From Marmoricola sp. (GTDB taxonomy: Bacteria > Actinomycetota > Actinomycetes > Propionibacteriales > Nocardioidaceae), in contig JASLCW010000063.1 of assembly GCA_030151765.1 (NCBI GenBank), positions 1 through 10,510 of the forward strand: a DNA stretch of 10,510 nucleotides, given 5' to 3'. Numbering within the stretch: the first letter of the stretch is position 1; the number at the start of each line of letters is the position of its first letter. Made by a program: the position numbers and the translations under genes. Under the pieces are notes generated by a model. The model saw nothing but the letters and a program-made list of their open reading frames with translations, was not told the origin of the DNA and did no database searches. Shown here one piece after another: positions 4,945 to 10,510 of this stretch.

Positions 4945-7733
4945 CAGCGCCTCCGTCCGGGAACGACCATCACGATCATCGCGATGAGCCCGAGGATCTC
5001 CGCGGCGACGAGGAGCCGCTGCCATCGGTGGCCGCCGACCGGGAGGGCCGAGAGCGAGGCCGGTGTCTGCACCGCCCAGGCTCGCGACCGCGGATCGGGG
5101 GCGGAGGCGGAGGCCATTCCCGGTGCCGCGTCGATGGCACCGGCGATCGCCGATGCGACGGGCGGCTCCATGTAGACGTACGCGATGCCGCGCTGCGCCA
5201 GCTGATCGGCGACGCCGGCGGCGTTCGGACCGACGAGGCGGCCGACCGCGGCACGCAGGACCGGGTCGGGAGGGGTGGCAGCGAGGACAGAGTTGTCACC
5301 GGTACGCAGTTCGTCGTGGCGATAGACCGAGTAGCGGATCGTCGGGTCGAGTCCTCGCGCAGGGCTCGACAGCACCAGCGTCGCCCCCGTGGGCGAGGCG
5401 GCCGCGAGGTCGGCGAGGTAGGCGGGGAGCCGGTGCTCCGCGGAACGGTGCAATGGGCCTTGGGTGCCGTTGGAGAGCCACCACACGGCGCCACCGATGG
5501 GGGCGACGAGGGCGATCAGGCAGCCGACGGCGGCGACGGGCCGCCACCAGGCCGCACCGGTCTCGCGCACCCGCTGCGTCGCGCCGTCCGCCGCGAAGGC
5601 GACGGCCAGCACGAGGATGCCACCGATGGTGATCAGCAGGGCGTCGAGCGGCGGTCGCACCTGCATGCCACCGCCGGGGACGATCACATCCAGCCGGCGC
5701 AGCACCGCTGCCACCACGGCGAGCAGCGCCACGGCGACCCACAGTGCGGCTACCCTCGGGCGCGTCTGGGCGCGCAGCAGGGCCGTCAGGGCGAGCACGG
5801 GGATCACGATCGTGAGCCACCAGGGCGCCGCGCCGACACCGCCGTCGCCGAGCGCCAGCAGGTGCAGTACGTCGGGCCGCGGATCACCCGGCCGGGCGAC
5901 CCCGGCCTCGAAGAGGATCAGTTGCGGATGGCGCACCAGCGCGGGAAGCCACGGGATCACGAAGACCAGGGGGCCGATCGCCAGCCAGACCCGTTCCCGG
6001 CCGGTGAGCCGGGTCGGCAACCAGCGGGAGGCGACGGCCAGGGCGATCCCGGCGAGGAAGAAGAGCGGCATGAAGCAGCCGAGCAGGCCGATGCCGAGCG
6101 CGGTGCGCCACAGCGCCCGGCTGCGGCGCTCGTCGGCGCGAGCGTCCAGACGCCAGGCCGAGGCCAGCACCCAGGGCAGCAGGACCGCGACCGCGACGGC
6201 ACCCAGCCGGCCACCGCTGACGGCACCGGTGAGCACCGGCAGCAGCGCGTAGGTGACCGCGGCCCAGACACGCACCGTCCGGCGCAGGCCGACGTGGCGG
6301 CCGAGACGGAGCGCGCCGACCACGGTCAGCGGGACGGTCATCAGGAAGAGCAGCCAGATCAGCAGTCCCGGATTCGCCAGCGTGATGCTGCCGCCCAGCG
6401 CCAGGGGCAGCGAGTACGGCGCCGCCGGGGAGGCCGAGCCCTCGCCGATCCAGTGCCAGGACGAGGCCCACAACTGCCACCAGTGCGCGACGCCGTCGGG
6501 CGCCGGGAGCAGGCCGCCTCCGTGCAGGGGCTCGCCGGAGAGCAGATCCCGCCCGGCGACGAGGGCGACGACGAGGGCGACGAGAACGGCCCAGGTCGCG
6601 GGTCGCAGCAGTGCGCGCTTGAGCCAGGGATCGTCGGTGCCGTCCTCGATGCGGTGTCGGGCCGCCGACTCGCGGGTCATGTCGTAGATCGCCCGGCCCA
6701 CGTCGATGACGAAGTCCAGCCCCTGCCGCCAGGGCATCCAGAAGGGCGCCAGCAGCGGCGCGACCGCCGAGTCGGGAACGGTCGCCGCCTGCCGACGTGC
6801 CTTGCGGGCACCCCGCATGCTCGGCACCCGTCCGTAGACGTGCGCGAGCGCACTCAGTTCGGCGCGTGCCTCGGCGGGCGCCCGGACCAGCAGGAAGCCG
6901 ATCGCCCGGAGCAGGCCGCCGACGAAGAGCCGGACCAGGCGCAGCGGGTGCCAGCGCGAGGATCCGTTGGTGAGCACGGTGAACATCGCCGCGATGCGTT
7001 CGTCGCGGTGCGGATCGGTGGCCAGGGCGGCGTCGCGCTGGCCGCGGTGCGCGGCCTCCGCGTGGAAGACGACGGCGGTCGGGACGATCCGGATCAGGTG
7101 TCCGGCGCTGGCCAGTCGCCAGCCGAAGTCGATGTCATTGCCGTAGAGGGGCAGTTCGTCCGCGAAGCCGAAGCTGGTCAGCAGATCGCGGCGTACCAGC
7201 ATGCCAGCGGTGTTGATCGCCAGGACCGCGGTGTACTCGTCGTGCTGGCCCTGGTCGTACTCCCCCGATTCGAGCCCGGTGAGTCGCCGGCCGGTGCCGG
7301 TGATCGTCACCCCGACCTCGAGAAGCCTTTGCAGGGAAGGCCATTCGCGAAGCTTCGGGCCGACCGCGGCCAGTCCGTCCTCACCCTCGGTGATGATCTC
7401 GGAGAGCCGCTCGAGACAGTCCGTGGACGGCGCGCAGTCGTCGTGCAGCAGCCACATCCACTCGTCGGCATCGGGCTCCGGCAGCGCCTGGAGCCCGGCC
7501 CGGACCGCCTGCCCGTACGCCGTCTCCGCCGGTAGCTGGACGACCGTGAGGTCCTCGCCCTCGAGGGCGTTCCGGACCAGATCGAGCGAGTCGTCGGTCG
7601 AGCCGGTGTCCACCACGACCCAGCGATCGGGTCGTTGGGTGGCCGCCTGCTGGGCGCCGAGGGCTGTCGGAAGCCACCGGGCGCCGTTGTGGCAGACCAG
7701 CAGGGCACTGATCCTCGGGCGGCTCGCAGTCAC
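4944..7733 (-). CDS. family 2 glycosyltransferase fused to a large multi-pass membrane domain
   Basis: A 929-residue protein. Residues 7-250 are a GT2-type GT-A domain: ISALLVCHNG (8-17), the nucleotide-binding VVVDTGSTDDS (39-49), an acidic HDD (97-99) in place of DxD, and GND..DFGWRLASAGH (198-212) carrying the family's ED-like acceptor/base motif. From about 379 there are roughly ten to eleven hydrophobic segments (near 379-396, 450-475, 488-505, 509-528, 545-567, 582-602, 637-654, 660-680, 697-716, 731-753 and 907-925). A soluble segment of about 150 residues (754-906) sits before the last helix and is probably extracytoplasmic. The GT-C-like membrane half suggests a transfer or export step on a polyprenyl-linked glycan, but donor and acceptor are unknown. 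The start is GTG 7733, 8 bases after TAGGCT, with no clear Shine-Dalgarno. It is co-transcribed with DUF5719. No mannan/arabinan assignment is possible from sequence alone. Confidence 0.88.
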   Translation of the reverse strand: MTASRPRISALLVCHNGARWLPTALGAQQAATQRPDRWVVVDTGSTDDSLDLVRNALEGEDLTVVQLPAETAYGQAVRAGLQALPEPDADEWMWLLHDDCAPSTDCLERLSEIITEGEDGLAAVGPKLREWPSLQRLLEVGVTITGTGRRLTGLESGEYDQGQHDEYTAVLAINTAGMLVRRDLLTSFGFADELPLYGNDIDFGWRLASAGHLIRIVPTAVVFHAEAAHRGQRDAALATDPHRDERIAAMFTVLTNGSSRWHPLRLVRLFVGGLLRAIGFLLVRAPAEARAELSALAHVYGRVPSMRGARKARRQAATVPDSAVAPLLAPFWMPWRQGLDFVIDVGRAIYDMTRESAARHRIEDGTDDPWLKRALLRPATWAVLVALVVALVAGRDLLSGEPLHGGGLLPAPDGVAHWWQLWASSWHWIGEGSASPAAPYSLPLALGGSITLANPGLLIWLLFLMTVPLTVVGALRLGRHVGLRRTVRVWAAVTYALLPVLTGAVSGGRLGAVAVAVLLPWVLASAWRLDARADERRSRALWRTALGIGLLGCFMPLFFLAGIALAVASRWLPTRLTGRERVWLAIGPLVFVIPWLPALVRHPQLILFEAGVARPGDPRPDVLHLLALGDGGVGAAPWWLTIVIPVLALTALLRAQTRPRVAALWVAVALLAVVAAVLRRLDVIVPGGGMQVRPPLDALLITIGGILVLAVAFAADGATQRVRETGAAWWRPVAAVGCLIALVAPIGGAVWWLSNGTQGPLHRSAEHRLPAYLADLAAASPTGATLVLSSPARGLDPTIRYSVYRHDELRTGDNSVLAATPPDPVLRAAVGRLVGPNAAGVADQLAQRGIAYVYMEPPVASAIAGAIDAAPGMASASAPDPRSRAWAVQTPASLSALPVGGHRWQRLLVAAEILGLIAMIVMVVPGRRR

Positions 7734-7741
7734 GAGGGATC

Positions 7742-7756
7742 AGCCTAGTAGGCCGA
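7742..7756 (-). promoter_or_regulatory. candidate leaderless promoter element of the glycosyltransferase gene
   Basis: On the minus strand this reads TCGGCCTACTAGGCT; the TAGGCT (7742-7747) ends 8 bases before the GTG at 7733. The 11-base core GGCCTACTAGG is identical to that before manB, and 13 of 15 bases match the element at 3176-3190. No convincing -35 hexamer lies 16-18 bases upstream. The spacing fits leaderless transcription starting at or next to the GTG. Confidence 0.5.
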
Positions 7757-7772
7757 CAGAAAGGGGCCGAAT

Positions 7773-7786
7773 CCCGCGAGAGCGGG
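7773..7786 (-). terminator. short GC hairpin between whiB and the glycosyltransferase gene
   Basis: CCCGC-GAGA-GCGGG is a perfect 5-bp stem with a 4-base loop, about 120 bp downstream of the whiB stop on the minus strand and just upstream of the glycosyltransferase promoter element. In the whiB direction it is followed by ATTCGG and then CCCCTTT rather than a clean U-run, so it would be a weak, actinobacterial-style terminator or attenuator. The rest of 7734-7905 shows no gene; a 10-bp palindrome CCGGGCCCGG is at 7811-7820. Confidence 0.35.
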
Positions 7787-7905
7787 TTGGGTCACAGCAT
7801 CTGAGATCTTCCGGGCCCGGTTGGCAAGGCGGAGGAGGGAAGGCGGCCTTTGAGCGGAGCGGCCGTCGACCGACGACAACGCAGCCAGGCGGGACGCGGA
7901 AGGCC

Positions 7906-8160
7906 TCAGACGGCGCGCTTCTTGAGCTTGCGGCGTTCCCGCTCGGACAGACCGCCCCAGATGCCGAAGCGCTCGTCGTTGTGGAGGGCGTACTCCAGGC
8001 ACTCCCCGCGTACGTCGCAGGTCAGGCAGACGCGCTTGGCCTCACGCGTCGAGCCGCCCTTCTCCGGAAAGAATGCCTCCGGGTCGGTCTGGGCGCACAG
8101 TGCGCGCTCCTGCCAACCGAACTCCTCGCCCTCACCCTCGAGCAGGTACAACTCCCGCAT
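7906..8160 (-). CDS. whiB: WhiB family iron-sulphur transcription factor (WhiB/WhiB2 type)
   Basis: An 84-residue protein with the four WhiB cluster cysteines, C22, C45, C48 and C54 (C-x22-C-x2-C-x5-C), which ligate a [4Fe-4S] cluster. These are followed by the beta-turn GIWGG (66-70) and the basic DNA-contacting tail ERERRKLKKRAV. Position beside fbiA matches whiB2 (Rv3260c, whmD) of mycobacteria and whiB of Streptomyces, regulators of septation and sporulation that act with sigma-A and, in Streptomyces, jointly with WhiA. The ATG at 8160 is chosen because it gives the normal WhiB length and has AAGGGA about 7 bases upstream; the long frame extending right through fbiA is a shadow. It is divergent from fbiA, with a 261-bp shared region holding a sigma-A-like promoter. 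The exact WhiB subtype is inferred from synteny. Confidence 0.93.
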   Translation of the reverse strand: MRELYLLEGEGEEFGWQERALCAQTDPEAFFPEKGGSTREAKRVCLTCDVRGECLEYALHNDERFGIWGGLSERERRKLKKRAV

Positions 8161-8279
8161 CGCGATGTCCCTTCGACCCTGCGACCCCGACGGGCCGCGC
8201 TCATGATGTCTCGTACTTGTGTGGCGAAGGTCCGCTACCGGTGCCCGGCGGGGAAAGACCGGAGCGCAAGTGCTGCGAA

Positions 8280-8292
8280 CCACATTGGTGTG
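8280..8292. promoter_or_regulatory. imperfect inverted repeat at the predicted whiB start site
   Basis: The 13-bp ACCACATTGGTGT is an imperfect inverted repeat (outer AC/GT and inner CA/TG pairs match) lying where whiB transcription should begin, about 7 bases past the -10. It could be an operator for a repressor acting on whiB. With only four matching pairs, it may also be chance. Confidence 0.25.
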
Positions 8293-8321
8293 ATTACATG
8301 CCTGTCGTCCCACAAAGTCAA
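8293..8321 (-). promoter_or_regulatory. sigma-A-type promoter of whiB
   Basis: On the minus strand TTGACT (8316-8321) and TGTAAT (8293-8298) are separated by exactly 17 bp, close to the TTGACA/TATAAT consensus. The predicted start near 8286 gives a leader of about 125 bases before the whiB ATG at 8160. This is the best canonical promoter in the window. It sits in the divergent whiB/fbiA region and could be influenced by factors bound to the neighbouring GACAC repeats. Confidence 0.6.
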
Positions 8322-8343
8322 GCCCGGATCTGCTATGGAAATC

Positions 8344-8355
8344 GACACCCGACAC
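8344..8355. promoter_or_regulatory. tandem GACAC repeats (possible WhiA/WhiB-like target)
   Basis: Two GACAC pentamers lie at 8344-8348 and 8351-8355, with 7-bp period, in the whiB/fbiA divergent region. GACAC is the reported DNA motif of Streptomyces WhiA, which acts with WhiB. They are upstream of fbiA's chosen start and about 23 bp upstream of the whiB -35. A pentamer is short, so this is a suggestion only. Confidence 0.3.
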
Positions 8356-8421
8356 ACTGACCCCATGAACGAGCGCCAGCGAGCCAACGATGTCCGCTCC
8401 GTTCGAACACCGAGGGACGAG

Positions 8422-9462
8422 GTGGCTGAACGGAGCGCGGCCTCCGATGCCCCCGTCGTACCCTCCCCGTTCCGCGTGACCGTCCTCTCCGGAGGCGTCG
8501 GCGGTGCCCGCTTCCTGCAAGGCGTCCAGCGCCTCCTGGAACGCACCGGTACCGGCGACCGTGCCGAGATCACGGTGATCGCCAACACCGGCGACGACAT
8601 CTGGGTGCACGGCCTCAAGGTCTGCCCTGACCTCGACACGGTGATGTACACGCTCGGCGAGGGCATCGACACCGAGCGCGGCTGGGGCCGCACCGACGAG
8701 AGCTGGCGCGCACTCGAGGAACTCAAGGCGTACGGCGTCGAGCCGACCTGGTTCGGTCTCGGCGACCGCGACATCGCGACACACCTGGTCCGGACCGAGA
8801 TGATGGCCGCCGGCTATCCCCTCTCCCGGGTCACCGAGGCCCTCAGCGTCCGCTGGCAGCCGGGCGTGCGACTGCTGCCGATGACGGACGACCGCGTCGA
8901 GACGCACGTGGTGATCGACGACCCCGCCACCGGGGAGCGAAAGGCGGTGCATTTCCAGGAGTACTGGATCCGGCACCAGGCATCGGTGCCCGCGCACTCC
9001 GTCGTACCGATCGGCATCGAGGAGGCGCGGCCCGGGCCCGGCGTCATCGAGGCGATCGCGGACGCGGACGTGATCCTGCTGCCGCCCTCCAACCCGGTCG
9101 TCTCGATCGGCACCATCCTCGCCGTCCCCGGCATCCGCGAGGCCCTGCGGCAGACGGCCGCCCCGGTCATCGGCGTCTCGGGGATCATCGGCGGCGATCA
9201 CGTGCGCGGGATGGCGCGCCAACTGCTCGAGGCACTCGACGTTCCGGTCTCGGCGGCCGCGGTCGCGGAGCGCTACGGCGCCCGCTCGGCCGAGGGCATC
9301 CTCGACGGCTGGCTGATCGACGACTCCGACGCGGCCGAGGTCGCACGCGTGGAGGCGGCCGGCATCCGCTGTCGCGCCGTACCGCTCTGGATGACCGACC
9401 ACGACGCCACCGCGGACATGGCCGTGGCCGCACTCGACCTCGGCGGGGTCGTACTGCCGTGA
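8422..9462 (+). CDS. fbiA: 2-phospho-L-lactate/phosphoenolpyruvate transferase of F420 biosynthesis
   Basis: This 346-residue CofD/FbiA protein transfers the phosphoenolpyruvate (or phospholactate) moiety from its GDP-activated form to the riboflavin-derived precursor Fo, making (dehydro-)F420-0. Family motifs seen: the glycine loop LSGGVGGARFL (22-32), the IANTGDDIWVHGL block (53-65), DLDTVMYTLG (70-79), the LGDRD..THLVRT segment (113-125), the PPSNPVVSIGTIL substrate loop (221-233) and GVSGIIGG (251-258). The GTG start at 8422 is preferred because GAGGGA lies 4 bases upstream and GC3-rich coding begins here. ATG at 8365 (19 more residues, no Shine-Dalgarno) is the alternative. It overlaps fbiB by 4 bp (GTGA), so translation is coupled. 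The activated donor is made by FbiD/CofC, which is not in this window. No clear promoter of its own was found. Confidence 0.94.
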   Translation: MAERSAASDAPVVPSPFRVTVLSGGVGGARFLQGVQRLLERTGTGDRAEITVIANTGDDIWVHGLKVCPDLDTVMYTLGEGIDTERGWGRTDESWRALEELKAYGVEPTWFGLGDRDIATHLVRTEMMAAGYPLSRVTEALSVRWQPGVRLLPMTDDRVETHVVIDDPATGERKAVHFQEYWIRHQASVPAHSVVPIGIEEARPGPGVIEAIADADVILLPPSNPVVSIGTILAVPGIREALRQTAAPVIGVSGIIGGDHVRGMARQLLEALDVPVSAAAVAERYGARSAEGILDGWLIDDSDAAEVARVEAAGIRCRAVPLWMTDHDATADMAVAALDLGGVVLP

Positions 9463-10406
9463 CCGCACTGTCGGCCGTCGCACCCGACGGCATCGGCGAG
9501 ATCGCGGAGGGGTGCGACCTCGCCGACATCGTCCTCAGTGCCGCACAACTGCTCGACGGCGATGTCGTCGTGGTCACCAGCAAGGTGATCAGCAAGGCCG
9601 AGGGGCGCATCATGCCCGGCACCGACCGCGACGCCGCGATCACCGCCGAGACCGTCCGCACGGTCGCCCGGCGCGGTCCGGTGCGCATCGTCGAGAACCG
9701 CCTCGGCCTGGTGATGGCGGCCGCCGGCGTCGACGCCTCCAACCTCGCCCGCGGCACCATCGCGCTGCTGCCGCTCGACCCCGATGAGAGTGCCCGGAGG
9801 CTGCGCGATCAGATCGCCCGGCGCTCCGGCGTGAACGTCGCCGTCGTCATCAGCGACACCTCCGGCCGGGCCTGGCGTCTGGGCCAGACCGACATCGCCA
9901 TCGGCGTCGCCGGCATCGAGCCGCTCGAGTCCTTCGCCGGCGCCGTCGATGACTACGGCAACGACCTCGCCGTCACCGAACCTGCCGTCGCCGACGAGGT
10001 CGCCGGCATGGCCGAGCTCGCCAGCGGCAAGCTCGGCGGACGTCCGGTGACCGTCGTCCGCGGTCTCGCCGAGCGGGTGCTCCCGGCCGGCGAACACGGC
10101 CGCGGCGCCCGGGCCATGGTCCGCCCGCGCGAGGCGGACATGTTCTCGCTCGGGGCGCGCGAGGCGGTGCTCGCCGCGCTGGCGGGAGACGGCTCCGCCT
10201 TCGGTACGCCGGCAGCTCCGGTGGAGGTCGTCGACGCGCTCTCCCGCATCGGTGTCGGCGCCGTCGTTGCTGGGGACACCCTGCACGTCTCCCCCGCCGA
10301 CCCGGCTCAATCCTTGCGCATCGAGCTCGTCGCACTGGCGCACGGGTGGGTGGCGGACGGGGATGTCGAGGGCGTCGTACTCCGGGCGAGGGCCGGCGAG
10401 TTCTGA
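9459..10406 (+). CDS. fbiB: coenzyme F420-0:L-glutamate ligase, single-domain FbiB/CofE with a non-nitroreductase tail
   Basis: A 315-residue protein. Residues 1-225 are the CofE gamma-glutamyl ligase domain, which uses GTP and a divalent metal to add L-glutamate to F420-0. It shows VVTSKVISKAEGR (38-50), the VENRLGLVMAAAGVDASN loop (78-95), the SDTSGRAWRLGQTDIAIG block (132-149) and DDYGNDL (164-170). The remaining about 88 residues (228-315) have no recognisable nitroreductase features such as an FMN-binding RRSVRxF start. Full actinobacterial FbiB is about 450 residues, with a C-terminal FMN domain that reduces dehydro-F420-0, so that activity must come from another protein here. The GTG start at 9459 overlaps the fbiA stop by 4 bp. 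The stop at 10404-10406 is clean. The gene is not a frameshifted remnant as far as I can see: downstream bases show no continuation. I see no reliable gene in 10407-10510. Confidence 0.9.
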   Translation: MTALSAVAPDGIGEIAEGCDLADIVLSAAQLLDGDVVVVTSKVISKAEGRIMPGTDRDAAITAETVRTVARRGPVRIVENRLGLVMAAAGVDASNLARGTIALLPLDPDESARRLRDQIARRSGVNVAVVISDTSGRAWRLGQTDIAIGVAGIEPLESFAGAVDDYGNDLAVTEPAVADEVAGMAELASGKLGGRPVTVVRGLAERVLPAGEHGRGARAMVRPREADMFSLGAREAVLAALAGDGSAFGTPAAPVEVVDALSRIGVGAVVAGDTLHVSPADPAQSLRIELVALAHGWVADGDVEGVVLRARAGEF

Positions 10407-10510
10407 ATCTGCTGGTTGGGGTGCCCTCCTCCTCGGGGTGCACAGGCGCTGCTTCGGCTGAGCTTGGCTGGCGGCTCACCCTGATCCGTGGCCACCGACC
10501 CAAAAGCGGC

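Noticed and set aside
6554..6585. GGCGACGACGAG-like tandem repeat in the glycosyltransferase gene
   Set aside because: It encodes the Val/Ala/Leu helix around residues 383-393; codon bias for a membrane segment explains it.
4860..7535. 891-codon plus-strand open frame opposite the glycosyltransferase
   Set aside because: Its composition is repetitive Arg/Gly/Asp/Gln, mirroring the codon pattern of the real minus-strand gene, with no motif or ribosome site.
8365..8421. ATG at 8365 as the fbiA start
   Set aside because: It lacks a Shine-Dalgarno and the codons up to 8421 are poorer in third-position G/C; GTG 8422 has a good GAGGGA. Not excluded.
7906..9483. Minus-strand frame extending from whiB right across fbiA
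   Set aside because: Only the last 84 codons encode WhiB; the rest is antisense to fbiA, whose motifs are intact.
10407..10510. Possible new gene or terminator after fbiB
   Set aside because: Short frames here are shadows; a GTGCCC/GGG-gt-GCAC pairing around 10423-10442 has a bulge and no U-run, and is too weak to call.

Overview
This is a high-GC (roughly 70% by eye) actinobacterial chromosome segment. Gene content and order match the conserved actinobacterial block that in Mycobacterium tuberculosis runs manA - Rv3256c - manB - Rv3258c - Rv3259 - whiB2 - fbiA - fbiB. A WhiB regulator, F420 biosynthesis genes, many GTG starts and likely leaderless starts all fit. I favour Propionibacteriales (Nocardioides-like), but order-level placement is a guess from memory. 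Everything looks like vertically inherited core chromosome: no transposase, integrase, tRNA, rRNA or CRISPR was seen.

Layout, left to right. (1) Minus-strand cluster 1-3103, read right to left: a DUF3499 small Cys-rich protein, phosphomannomutase/phosphoglucomutase (manB), a Trm112-type zinc-ribbon mini-protein, a SIS-fold phosphosugar-isomerase-like protein, and at the window edge the first six codons of what looks like S-adenosylhomocysteinase (ahcY). The manA gene that often sits here is absent between the SIS gene and ahcY. (2) A divergent plus-strand gene, 3198-3605, encodes a zincin-fold 'metallopeptidase family' protein that lacks the HExxH zinc motif. It converges, with only 4 bp between stop codons, on (3) a minus-strand two-gene unit: a 929-residue membrane-fused family 2 glycosyltransferase and a one-base-overlapping, membrane-anchored, probably extracytoplasmic DUF5719 protein. 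(4) whiB (whiB2/whmD type), minus strand, is divergent from (5) the plus-strand fbiA-fbiB pair for coenzyme F420 biosynthesis, which overlap by 4 bp.

How it fits together: manB supplies mannose-1-phosphate/glucose-1-phosphate for envelope glycans. The GT2/DUF5719 pair is probably an envelope-glycan step. The whiB product is an Fe-S developmental/septation regulator. fbiA/fbiB build dehydro-F420-0 and add glutamates, although this FbiB has the ligase domain only. Three promoters (manB, the zincin-like gene, the glycosyltransferase) share a nearly identical 15-bp element ending in TAGGCT/TAGGGT just 6-8 bp before the start codon, which suggests co-designed leaderless transcription. I found no clearly novel defence or mobile system. 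The second-look items are the shared promoter element, two enzyme-fold proteins with apparently eroded catalytic motifs, the FbiB domain architecture, and the GT2/DUF5719 pair.
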